Source of the DNA: Golubevia sp. BC0850
Lineage: Eukaryota > Basidiomycota > Exobasidiomycetes > Golubeviales > Golubeviaceae
Direction: 5' to 3'
DNA: 64,000 nucleotides
Assembly: GCA_012976225.1 (NCBI GenBank)
Contig: JAAVVG010000007.1
Span: forward strand, 682,001 to 746,000
Positions 27,135-37,642 of the stretch are shown piece after piece (within the stretch, counting starts at the first letter, position 1; each line of letters starts with the position of its first letter). A program made the position numbers and the translations under genes. The notes beneath the pieces are model-generated. The model made no database searches. It saw only the letters and a program-made list of their open reading frames with translations, and was not told where the DNA came from.

Positions 27135-28873
27135 ATGTCAGACGAAAGAGCGCAAGTGATTCAGGATGAATGGGAGGTACTGGAGAGCATCTATATGGGA
27201 GAAGAGTTAGAGAGTGAGTTTCGAGGCAGCTCCTGATCTTTGGGAGGGAGTGAAGAAAGAGACAAGAGGTTGATTGGAGCTACTTTCGAGAGGGTCTGAG
27301 TTCAAGGAGGAGAGGTGATTCTTTGAACAATGAGTTTGCCAAAGTTGGCCAACCAAGCTGCAGCATTCAGAGAGAGAAAGAGAGATTGAGAGAAGGTGCA
27401 GGAGCTAGATTCAGGCTTCAGCTTGAGCCTTCTCCCATCCTTCATCTCTGAGCTCTGAGCTCCGGCCCAATTCAGATCCTCTATCCTTGAGTCTCTCTGT
27501 TGCATTTTCCAGAATGAATGCGTGGATACAGAGAACATTGAGAAAAGAATGGAGCAAGAGCAAAGGGAAGAGTCGAGGTGGAACAAGAACAGTGCTTGTT
27601 GCCTACTGCTCTATGAAGCTTCCGTTCTCGAGCTGGAAGAATGTTCAGTTCTCGGTTTTCATGCCCACACGAAGTCATCGCGAAGGTCGAGGTGGCTCTG
27701 ATAAAGTTGTCATCGATGCCGTTGCAAAGCTTTCTCAAAGAAGTAGTACTGACCTCTATCTCTCTCTCTTTGCTGTACCTTCCGACCCACCTTCTTCAGA
27801 AATTTCCGACGAAGAACTTGTCATCAGAGTTCAACCTGAAGAAGACGCTGCTGGAAACACAGACGGTGAGTGGTTTCGACTTAGGATCCCCAATTCCCCA
27901 GCCTGACCTTTCTCTTGTTCCTTGGACTAGTAGACTCACTGCCAGTTCAAAGGTTCGTTTTCTGACACTGGTTCCTTCTGGCATCGACCTTTTTTCCCCA
28001 GAGCTCATACTTGCTCTCACAGTTCGATACACGCCCTCATACCCGGATGAAATGCCAGAATTGGAACTAGAGGTGGCGGAGGGAGAACTAAGAGAATCGG
28101 GTCTGGAGGAAATGAGAGGGGAATTGAAGACTATCGTGAGTCAACTTAAGGAGGATGACAGAAGGTATCCCTGTCTAAGAATTCTCAAGCGGATGTCGTG
28201 GCTGACCTTTTCTACTCTTTCTTTTTTTTCCAACGCAAATCACCGGACTCTCTCCGATCTACCTCTCTTTGGATTCAAATTTGTCCTTCAGGGAAAAGAA
28301 TCACTGGGAATGGCTATGGTGTTCACTCTGGCCTCCCATCTGAGAGAGGCTCTGACGAATTACGTTCAGAGAAAGCGAAAGGAAGCGGACGAGGAAGACG
28401 ACAAGAGGCGAAATGAGGAAATCGAGGTGAGTCTAAGCTCTTTCCACCACCTGCATCACCAGCTTCAGAGTATTACAGCCCGTTTAAAGCATCATCTCTC
28501 CATCTCACCCGCTCCTTTGCTCTCACACCAGGCCGAAGCAGAGAAATTCCGAGGAACGGCGGTCACAGCGGATAGATTCAAGGCGTGGAAGGTCGCTTAC
28601 GAAGCCGAAAGAGCAGCAGCAGCGAAAGCAGCTGAGAATGAACATCTTTCGAAACTGAGTGGGAAGGAGAGGGAAGAGTATAAGCGAAGAGCGATGAAGC
28701 CTACTGGGAAAGAACTGTTCAGTAAAGGACAATTCAAGGAAGAAGATGATGATGAAGCGGAAGAAGGAGTTCAGGAGGTTGACTGGAGTCTGTACAGTCG
28801 AGAGAATAGGGAGGGACGAAGTGAGAGGGAAGAGGAGGAGGCTTTGGTGACTGTAAGCGACGACGAGGAATGA
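27135..28873 (+). CDS. GIR2: RWD-domain protein, Gir2/RWDD1 family
   Basis: Exons 27135-27213, 27800-27865, 28002-28135, 28292-28426 and 28532-28873 give 251 aa. The RWD domain opens with QDEWEVLESIYMGEELE, then RYTPSYPDEMPELELEV, the YPDE..P signature. After GKESLGMAMVFTL comes a charged coiled coil, then FRGTAVTADRFKAWK, which matches the conserved C-terminal box of RWDD1 (GTPVT..NF..WK). Gir2 binds the GTPase Rbg2 (DRG2) and the eIF2-kinase activator Gcn1, linking translation to stress response. The acidic tail ends in VTVSDDEE. Intron 1 is 586 nt, the longest in the window, and carries a frame in phase with exon 2 that is probably chance. The length fits the family. Confidence 0.9.
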
Positions 28874-29109
28874 TGGAGAGGAAATCATCAGAACTCTTCT
28901 TTTCACTGGCAATGTCTAGCGTGAAGCAATGAGAACTGATGAGCCATCTTTTTCCTCGAATCAGAGAAGTGTGGTCCTACTCGTGGGCACATTCACACTG
29001 TCGGATTTTCTCAGAGCAGAAGTCATCTCTCCCATTATCACGTCTAGTATCTACAATGCTGCGACGCAGGTCAAAAAAAAAGTGGTATGAACAAACAGAG
29101 AACTGGAAA

Positions 29110-31213
29110 TCAGTCTCTAACGATGGGAGTCACTTTTATTGGCATGGCGATCTCTTTCTTCTCAACGACGTAAGGCTTCTGGACCAGAGCATGCTTTGGG
29201 ACGATGGTGAATTGAGAAGGTTCAAACCTGAAACGAGGCACGATGTCGATGACGAAAGACCTGATCTCGCTCATTGCGAAGTGAGAACCGATGCTGAGTT
29301 GAAATTCGAAAGAGGGCGAGGCACAATCGTCAGTTCTCCAAACTTTTCCGCTGACTCTTAGAGAGCTGTCAGCTTATAAGACTCACCAAGATTTAGGACC
29401 GGCCAAGAATGAGAAAAGACCCCAAGGTGGAAGCTTTGCTAAACCGTGTGCTTCAGGGAGGTTGTCCCAACGTTTGGGGTTCCATTCCTCAGCGTCCCCT
29501 CCGTATAGTAGAGGATCAAGATTGGCTTGACCTAGACCGAGTTCGACGTTAGTACCCTTTGGGATCATGACGGAGCTAGGAGAAGGAGGAAAGAGCATTT
29601 GAGCTGGCGCTTGCGATTCCTATCAAGGGGCTTTCCTTACCCACTGTATCTCTTCTCCATTCCTTCCAATGACGGGAGTGAACAAAGGCACCCTTGTGTC
29701 CTTGAAAGCCGTTCTCTCACTTTCAAAGACCGGTGGCTTCATCCTTACTGTCTCCAAAACTAGGTTAGTGATCAACTTCTGCTCTTCCGATTCTGGGTCT
29801 TCTCGCAAAACACTTTCGTTCAGCAGAATGTACTCTCGAAGCTCGTCTTGAAACTCTTGATTATGAGCTAAGTAGTAGACCAGCCAGGTGCTTGTGACGG
29901 CGGAGGTCTCGAAACCAGCCGTCAGAAGTAGAGGAAGTTGTTCGACGACTGTAAACGAGAGAGGGCCAAAGGTCAGTCGGTCAAACGACTCCAGAGACGA
30001 CATTGCCTCATTTGGACCAAAGTCTGGCTACTCACCTTCTTCATCCGACATCTTCTCCTTCTCACTTAATCCTGGAGCCAAGTTTGCTCTAAGTAGAAGA
30101 TGCAGAATGTCTTTCTTTCCTTCAAAGAGCTCACTGACTCCAGCCTTTCCATTTTCCAGACCTTCCGCTCTCATTTCATCCTTGATCTCTTGAGTTTTTT
30201 CTTCAATTAGCCTTCTTGAAACCGATCTCATAACCTTATTGTGCTTATGAGCGGCGATGTTACGAGGGATGATTGGCCAAGAACAGGCGGGAAGATAGAC
30301 CTGCGTGGCGAAAAGCATCAGCAGAATGAAACCTAAGTCGACAGGTCCCGACCAAGCTTCGACGATCTCGTGGAAAGATTTGGCGATTGGATCATGGTGA
30401 GCTCCTTTTGAAAGTGCCTCGAAATGATAACCGAAGCCAGCTTCTCCAATGACTGAGAAAAAGAAGAAGAAACGAGGGGGTGGGGGTGAGGAAAAACAGA
30501 GAATGAAGGTCTTCAAGTTGCATGAACTCACCGTCGAGAGCTGCACAGTTCATGAAATTGTAGATGTTAACAATCGCAGAACCGTCTTGACTGGCTTCCG
30601 AACTGAAGATGGCATCCCCTCCCTTCTTGATGTCTGTGGCGATGGTATCTCCTAGCCTGGTGGCAAGCTTCATGAAGGTTGGATACAATCCTTTGAGGTG
30701 GCTTGACTGTAGCCAAGAATGAAGGTAGTAAGCCCGCTGATCAGTAAGTCAAATGGAGACCTAGAACTCCTTTCTGACTTGACTTACGTGAAATGCTGGA
30801 GAAATTGTTCTGCGTTGTCTCCTGTGAACCGCTCCGAATTGACCTAGCAGAGAATCCCCAGTCATGAACAAGACCATAGCTTTCTTCAGATCATTTGATC
30901 CGAATGTATCACTCTGATTCATTATGGAGATCATAGCTTTTGGGTCTGCTAAGAAGAGATAATTTGAGCCCCCTGCCCCCGGAAACAAGACAGCTCTTCC
31001 ATACTTCTTGACTAGGGAAAGATAGTATTCTCCAGGCCCATGTGAGCCTTTCAAGCCCGCATTACCTCCAATGAAGGATTCTCTAGGTGGACCTTGAAGA
31101 ACGTCGAGAGGAGATGGAGGTTGGTTAATCTTCTTGAGAACCTTGAAACCCAAGAAAGCGATGTAGAAGAGACCAATGAGAACGTATGGGTTAGATAAAG
31201 TTGAAGAGACCAT
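29110..31213 (-). CDS. cytochrome P450 monooxygenase
   Basis: Six exons, 31213-30788, 30706-30532, 30452-30036, 29948-29645, 29575-29387 and 29293-29110, give 564 aa. A membrane anchor opens the protein (VLIGLFYIAFLGFKVL). Family motifs appear in order: HRRQRRTISPAFH, DVIGEAGFGYHFEAL, the I-helix AGFETS, the K-helix ETVRMKPPVFESER, and the haem loop FLAGPKSCIG, whose Cys codon is split by the last intron. The loop's usual Arg is Lys here. P450s insert one oxygen atom into a lipophilic substrate with electrons from P450 reductase at the ER; the substrate is unknown. The ATG is followed directly by the anchor, so the start is secure. One donor is GTGGGT rather than GTGAGT. The neighbours suggest no biosynthetic cluster. 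Confidence 0.93.
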
Positions 31214-31687
31214 CGATGGAGGTGATGTAAATTCGTAACAGTTGGATAAGGGCGAGGAGGAAGTGAAAAGATTGGGAGGTGATTTTTATAGGGAGGAACC
31301 GCGAGTCGTTTCCCATCGGACCTTTGGAACAAGAAATCCATCCTTCGCCCAACCGCTAGCGAACACCTGCGTTCCAATCGCCAATGGAATTGGTCGGTTA
31401 TGAGAGCAGATGGAAACAATTTGACTTTGAAAAGTCTTGAATCGAGGGATGAGTACATGAGTGAAGATTGAGGAGATGACAAAGGTATCGTTCAACGTTC
31501 AATCGACTTCCTACGGGGCCACGACTATTCCGTCTTCTTCTCCATTCGGACAACATCTTTTCTTACTCAAGAGCCTGCTCGGAGTCGAGAGAAATAACGA
31601 AATCGCAAAAGAAGTAGTGGTAAATTGAGGTTTGCTATTGATAGAAGTCAGAATTCATCCCTCTGATAGAAGAGCCTACAGCTTCAA
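31214..31687. other. intergenic, P450 promoter and neighbour's 3' end
   Basis: This lies between the P450 start codon and the stop of the next minus-strand gene. No frame looks coding, and no distinct motif was noticed. Confidence 0.45.
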
Positions 31688-33474
31688 TCACCCGAAACTC
31701 ATTTTAATTCTACCTGTCTCTGTGTAGGCACTAGAGAAAGACCTTCGCTCTAGTTTCATCCCACCCAAATTCTCTTCTCCTGTCACTTCTCCCCTCAGAA
31801 AGGAACCCGTCTGACCCAGTTGACCTCTCTCCGTAACACGAACCCTTTTGATATCTCCATCGACGGTCGATTTTCCATCCAGAGTCTCCATACTAAAATT
31901 GCCTTCGAACGTTCTATGCTTAATCTCCACGCTTCCAAAGAAAGTCCCAGCAGTCGAAGTTAAGATGATGTCTTCGGGATGTTCCAGATAAGTGAGATAG
32001 ATAGATCCTAGACCACTTGCAACTTGAACATAAGATTCTTTAGATTTTGAGATTTGAGTTAGATCCTTTGGAGTGCCTCCTTTCAAGGCGACTTGAACGT
32101 CGATCATTCCAGAGGCTGCTTCTACTTCCAAAGAATCGCCAACATTGCATAAAGAGGCTAAGATATAGCCTGATTCGAAGGATCGCATTCTGATGTCTGA
32201 TCCTGTCATGTTCACGACTTGAATCTGACCATTTGTGGAGTCGAGAGAGACCCAATTGGCTTCTACGGTCTCCAAAGACATGCTGACTGCAGAAGCCTCA
32301 ATTATTGGTGAATATAGTCCGGAACTTGATCGTATGATTCCAGATTCTGATTGAAGGTCTATGGATTCATTAGCTCTTAAAGACTGTTGAAAGGAAGTGA
32401 GAGTAAGAGGCCCAGACGAGTTCGCTTCCATTTTCAACATCATCTCGCTGTCAATTGAAACTTACTCTTATCTGAATGTCTTTTCCCATTTTAGCAGAGA
32501 AGTAACCAAATCGGAAATGATCACCTAAACTCTGATCCAAGAACAAATCCCCCGTTGTAGATGATTTGAAACCATGCACGAAGAGGGGCTCTGAACCTTT
32601 CTCAAGTCTAGGGAACTCGACTGAGATCGATAAGTTCAATGCTTGTCCTTTCTTGAAATGATTTCCTTCGTCTTGGTAGATGCCTAAACCTTCGCCGCCG
32701 CCATGAATCTGTCGAAGTTGAAGCAGTTGGAAGGTCTCGAACAAAATTGGTTCTGTATACATGGCTTCGACTCGGACTTTGATCTTATTCTCAGAATTGG
32801 GAGAAGAAGGTGATATTGCTCTTAAAGTCACATCAGTCAGATGAGAATGCCCATTTGATAAGAAGAAGAGTGTCGGAGCAGAGATTGGAAGCTCAAAGTT
32901 CGATGTTCGGTAGTAACCGTCGTCTGGTACTTTGCGAGGTTCTGACCATGAAGCATTTTTGACTACATTACCATCGCTCAGCTTCATGCCAGGGGGAGGC
33001 TGAGGTGAAAAGAGGTTGCGATTGAATCAGTAAGGAGCGCAGCATGCATTGAAGTCAGTTAGAGGATCAAGACAAACTCTCATTGAGAAAAGATGAGCAG
33101 CTCACCAGATAGATCCCTTGCTCTTCACCTTCCATCGTAAAGAAGAAGAAAGTGACTAGAAGGAAGATGAAAAGAAGAAGCACAGCGAGTCCATGCCCTC
33201 GTCTTTTCCTTGGATCGGGTGGGAGAAGTTGGGTTTCTTCAGGTTGAGAGATTGAGTGATAGCTTGGAGGAACAGCGGCTGAATCGTATGCTTGGGAGTA
33301 AGAATGCTGTTCTGAATTTGGAGGATTAAAGGAGTAAGATAGGAGAGCATCTGTTTCTGAAGGTTCTAAATGTTGGTGAGACGAGGCAGCAGACGGAGGA
33401 GAGGCTGAAGTGGGAGGTTCACTGTCTGCTGTCCGATTGGTTCTTGCAGGAATGGGATCTGATTTGATCGTCAT
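31688..33474 (-). CDS. single-pass membrane protein with a beta-rich outer domain, frame break in the middle
   Basis: Exon 1 (33474-33106) starts MTIKSDPIPARTN. It encodes a disordered N-terminus of about 100 residues with PPSYHS, a basic stop (RKRRGHG) and one transmembrane helix (LAVLLLFIFLLVTFFFF), giving a type II layout. Exon 2 (32999-32466, in phase) begins PPPGMKL and is a beta-rich domain with several Asn-X-Ser/Thr sites. A second beta-rich block, frame 32443-31688, repeats short strands such as DIRMRSFESGYILASL and ends RIKMSFG. Exon 2's frame stops ten bases past 32466, and the second block continues one base out of frame (VSIDSEMMLKME). An intron there would be only 18 nt. Either a single-base error lies near 32460, or the second block is separately expressed from Met 32443. 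The family is unknown; similar architectures occur in uncharacterised basidiomycete surface proteins, as I recall. Confidence 0.6.
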
Positions 33475-33604
33475 CGGATCAAAGAAGAAAGGGAAGGAGA
33501 TGTTAAAAGAAGTAGGGGAGCAGATCAACGAGCAACCGATGGAAACCCATCGCACAGCTTCACTTCATCCATCCCATCGTTTGAATCAACTTCAACAAAA
33601 CAAC

Positions 33605-35346
33605 ATGAATGCGGCTCTTTTAGGATCTATTCAAAGTGGGAAGGGTTTGAAAAGTGAGTCCCATCCTCCGTCCAACCTGAAATATTCTACATTCCTTCCA
33701 CTCCTTGTTGCAATCCTCTGACCTCTCTTCTCTTCCCTCCCCCTTATCACCCCTTCTCCACAGAGGTACAAACCAATGATCGATCGAAACCAGCTGTGGC
33801 AGGTAATGTAGCGGGAGAAGGAGGAGGTGGAGGTGGTGGAAGTGTAAGAACAGGAGCACCACCTCCAGTTCCAGGTGGAAGTTCAGCAGCGTCCTCAGGT
33901 CCTCCTGCTTTGGGTGGTCTTTTTGCTGGTGGAATGCCCAAGTTGAAACCTTCTGGTGGAGCAGGAGCTCCTCCGCCTAGTGGAATGGGTGAGTTGATTG
34001 CAAAGTAAAGTGGAGCAGTAGCACGAGAGAGAGTAGGAAGTGGAAGATAAGCCAGCTGGTGGAAGGCTGTGATGGAGTCGGGGCACAATCTCCCCAGCTC
34101 TCCAACATATGGAGTGAAGACACAATCTACTCTTGATGTAGGAAGATCATCAGCGGAAGTGAGAAGAAAGACAAATTGAAGGGTCTAAGAGGACACAAGA
34201 AATGGCCCTTCTAAACTCAAGCTTACCGTTCTACTTCGATGGCACACATGTCTGCATAAGTTGATTTAATTGAATGAGCTCGGAAAACCAGAGAGGATCA
34301 TCGTAGGCGACGAGTCTGAATGTATGCTGACTCTTTCCCCTCACCTCGCCTTACTCTTTTTCTTCTTTTCACTCCAGGACGACCGCCTACTCGACCTGCA
34401 GTAGCTCCACCGGCAGTGCCATCAGCTCCATCCCGTGGTCCTCCAATTCCTCCACCAGCGCCTCCAACATCAGCTTCTTCAATGCCATCAAAACCAGCAC
34501 CAGGTTTACCAAGTCGAGGTGTACCTCCTCCACCAGCCAGACCTCCTCCAACTTCAACTCCAAGTCGAGTAGTTCCATCGCCACCAGCACCACCTTCCAG
34601 ACCTTCAAATGGACCACCTCCACCCCCAAGTAGACCTTCACCTGCAACCTCAACTCCATCAGCTCCTCCTCCACCTTCAAGACCTTCTCCAGCTATGAAC
34701 ACTTCAGCTCCCAATCGATCTGTTCCAACCCCTCCTCCTCCTCCACCACCCCCTTCAGCTCCACCTGGAGGCTCTCTAAGCATGAAAGGATCTGGTCCAC
34801 CTTCAAGAAGGATACCTGTTCCACCACCTTCATCGAGCTTGAATTCTCATTCTTCAGCAGCAGCACCTCCTCCTCCTCCCCCACCTCCGCCTTCTTCAAG
34901 AGGTGGTCCTCCTCCACCACCCTCAAGAACAGGTCCTCCTCCTCCACCTCCAGCTGCTTCAAGTAATTCTCCAAGAGCTCCGCCTCCAGTTGCACCTTCA
35001 AGAGCTGCCCCTCCAGTGCGAACAGCTCCTCCTCCAACTATGAATGCTCCTCCCCCTTCTTCGCCAAGGACGAATGCATCTCATCAGAATGGTGGCAATA
35101 ATAGAGGTGAGCGCATTTGCGAATGCGTGTCATCGTGAATTCTTTCCTTTATACTAACTCGAACTCTTTCCTTTTCTTCTACTCTTCGTAGTTCCGTCCC
35201 CACCTCCAACGTCAGGACATCTATCATTCACATCTTCTAGCTCCTTCCCACCTCCTAGAAATTTTGATTCTTCTGCAGCTTCCAAACATGTTTATCCTTC
35301 TGGCGCTTCCAAAGGATCGAATTTTGATTTCTCGACTGTTCTGTAG
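33605..35346 (+). CDS. VRP1: verprolin/WIP homologue, actin- and WASP-binding
   Basis: Exons 33605-33653, 33764-33988, 34378-35106 and 35192-35346 give 385 aa. A WH2 actin-binding motif, ALLGSIQSGKGLKK then TNDRSKP, is split by intron 1 and sits at the very N-terminus. A long proline-rich region with runs of PPPPPPPP follows and would bind SH3 domains and profilin. The C-terminus has SFPPPRNF near residue 360, resembling the WASP-binding tail of WIP/verprolin. The protein stabilises Las17/WASP at endocytic actin patches. The ATG was chosen because it starts just before the WH2 helix. Upstream sequence keeps the frame open but has no better Met. Intron 2 is 389 nt. The gene is divergent from the membrane-protein gene by 130 bp. 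Confidence 0.88.
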
Positions 35347-35773
35347 ATCTCAGCTCTTCTCTATGCACCCAAGATAATCTTTATCATTTTCATGTACATA
35401 CACACCCAAAACAAATGTGAGACGAAAGCCTTCAAAGATGCGCAAATTTGTTAGTTCTATTTCATTGACCCTTGCTCGAACAATTCCGAGGGCTATGCAG
35501 AAGACCTAAAACGATCCTGTGCGTCGACTCTTCTTCACAATCAGACGAGGAAACATCAGAAAGAAACGCAATTCAAAAATGATGACGATAGACAAGTGAT
35601 GACCGCAGAACAAAGGTAAGTTGCAAAATTAGCGACGATGATAGATGAAATGTAAAGTTAACCAGTAGGATGGCAAGAAATTTTATTGTCCATGAAGAAG
35701 AGAGATTGAAGTAGTAAGGAAAGCTATGTTTGGAATCCTTGTCAGATCGACGAGATCCTGAATGGAAGCCACT
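35347..35773. other. convergent 3' region
   Basis: This lies between the stop codons of VRP1 (+) and the propeller gene (-). It is AT-rich with no coding signal and presumably holds both 3' UTRs. Confidence 0.5.
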
Positions 35774-37368
35774 TTAAGCGAGCAAACTATCTGGGAGACG
35801 GTAGAGGGGGAATTCCTTTCTTCCATTTCCGTGATCGTTGAAGTAAGCTCCTCCAGCGTAGATCTGTTTACCGCCTCCGAATCCAGCTTCAGTGACGACA
35901 GTGAGACCGTTGTTCTGAGGATGAAAGGGAGGGGTGATTGGGGTTAGCTTGTATCACTCGTCGAACGCTCCTACCTTACCTGTCATTCACTCACGTTGAA
36001 TTCATCTCTGGCGTAAGTGTTGAAAGAAGCGGATTTCCAGTCATCGTCAGACTTGAAAGAGTAGATGGAAGGAGCCTTTGTTCCCAGAAGTCTTGGACCA
36101 GATCCAGCGACTGGAACCATAGTTAGTTTCTCAGTTCCAGAGAGAGTTCCGAAATCACCATCGATGTCGACGGCGATTGGCTTGCTTGGAGTCAATGATG
36201 ATAGATCGAAGGCAGTCAATGGACGAGGACCTGAAGTTGAGTGGGTAGGAGGAGGAGGAGGAGGAGAGGTCAGTATCATTGCTTAAAGTATGACTAGTCT
36301 CGAATCTCATCAGCTCAATCCAACACTCACCTCCGTAGGCGATAATCTTGTTGGAAGAAGAGACGTACTGTACTCCAGTGTAACCAGGTCTTTGACTTCC
36401 ATTAGGTTTCTCAGCACTCCAAGCTTCAACAGTTTTACCATCTTTAGAAATCTTGGCAATAGCAGGCATTCCCAAAGCAAAGACAACATAAGAGTTACCT
36501 TCAGCATCTTGAGCAGAGTCAACTGGTCCGAAAGGTCTCGCATAACCGAACTTCTTGTGAAGAGCCTTTTGAACTGTATCGAAGTAAACCGACCAAGCTG
36601 GAGTAGAGCTCTTACTTAGAGGTAAATCGAAAGCATGGAAAGAACAAGCTCCATTCTTACGTTGGTTACCGAAGTCGAAGGCTCTTGAATCTTTGGCTAC
36701 TGCGTATAAGCGGTCTGCATTTGAACGAGTTGAAAGGGATAAACCAGCTAATTGTTGTTCTCCATTTCCAGAAGAAGAGACACCTGGAATTTCGACATTG
36801 AAATGAGAATCGGTCGATGGGTTGGTAACTGTGATTCTACCTTTCCATAAGTTGGATTGGTAGAACAGTTTCTCATTTCTGTCGTAAGTGGTATCTTCTG
36901 GGAAAAGCTGGGAGATGGAAGGAGAGAAAGATGAGATGAGATGAGATGAGGACACAAGGGGAAGTAGATCCTTTGTGCTAAGCAAAGAGGGGGTCCATCA
37001 ACATCTCTCAATTACAGCGATGTCCAGCTCTCTCTACCTCTGAATTGCAGGAAACTGATAGAACAAGTCAATCTATCCTGCAATCCTGAACTGGGGATAG
37101 CCCGAATGTAGGTTCTTCATGCTTTGAGCCAAACAACACGGCCCCCCACGATCCCGTCTGTTCTCTGCTGTGATTCCGCCTGCTCCCACTTCGCAACACT
37201 CACGTTGTTAACCTTTACATTGTATTGATCTGGAGCAGAAGCTCTTTCAGCTACAATTCTACGATGTTGCATTCCTTGAGAAGGATTGGAAGAGATATCA
37301 GCGACTGCATTTGGTGCTAAGGCCGCTAGAGAAATTGCGAACAATGAGATCAAAGTTGAAGTACGCAT
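35774..37368 (-). CDS. secreted beta-propeller protein, Mala s 1/Tri14-like
   Basis: Exons 37368-37204, 36907-36331, 36230-35995 and 35914-35774 give 372 aa. A signal peptide (LISLFAISLAALAPNAVA) is followed by LFPEDTTYDRNEKLFYQSNL, the opening strand pattern I associate with the Mala s 1 allergen and Tri14 family. Strand repeats continue with RPFGPVDSAQDAEGNSYVVF, RPGYTGVQYVSSSNKIIAYG and KQIYAGGAYF. There is no obvious catalytic motif. Mala s 1 is a lipid-binding six-bladed propeller on the surface of a skin yeast, and Tri14 is linked to virulence and toxin clusters in Fusarium; the role here is open. Intron 1 is 296 nt and ends in a GATGA-repeat (CT-rich on the coding strand). The family call rests on memory of the motif and is not certain. 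Confidence 0.75.
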
Positions 37369-37642
37369 CTTGCTTGGAGATTGAGATAGATTCGTTAATA
37401 AAAGAGAGTGGGAATCAAAAAAGAGAGTGAAAATTCTTGAACTTGAAGAGGAGATAACTTGAGAAAGGTGGTGTTGAGGAAAGAAGGCCTGGAGCTGGGG
37501 TCAAGAGAACAGGTCGAATTTGAGCTGATAGCGCACTCGAAGACTTAGGTGAGAGTGGAGAATCGAGAATCTTTTCTTCTTTCTTTTCCTTCCTTCCTCC
37601 ATTCAAGAACTACTCCTCAACTACTCTGATCTGCAGTCTCAA

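Noticed and set aside
27487-27906. Alternative first exon for GIR2 within intron 1
   Set aside because: The frame is in phase with exon 2, but the RWD domain is complete only with the exon at 27135-27213. Kept only as a question in the intron finding.
28523-28912. Minus-strand frame opposite the last GIR2 exon
   Set aside because: It lies fully inside the confirmed GIR2 coding exon and reads as Ser/Phe/Leu-rich antisense.
29576-29644. Donor TGG|GTAAGG for the P450 intron
   Set aside because: It leaves the wrong phase. The GTGGGT donor six bases earlier gives EEIHSVMIPKGTNV, the expected P450 sequence.
32448-32465. An 18-nt GT...AG intron in the membrane-protein gene
   Set aside because: Too short to be spliced, and removing it does not restore the downstream frame.
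34298-34783. Long Gly/Val/Glu-rich minus-strand frame opposite verprolin
   Set aside because: It is the antisense image of the proline-rich VRP1 exon; the composition is forced by the CCN/GGN repeats.
36930-36950. GATGA tandem repeat as a mobile-element footprint
   Set aside because: Four pentamer units in the pyrimidine tract of an intron (coding strand CTCAT) are better explained as simple-sequence slippage.
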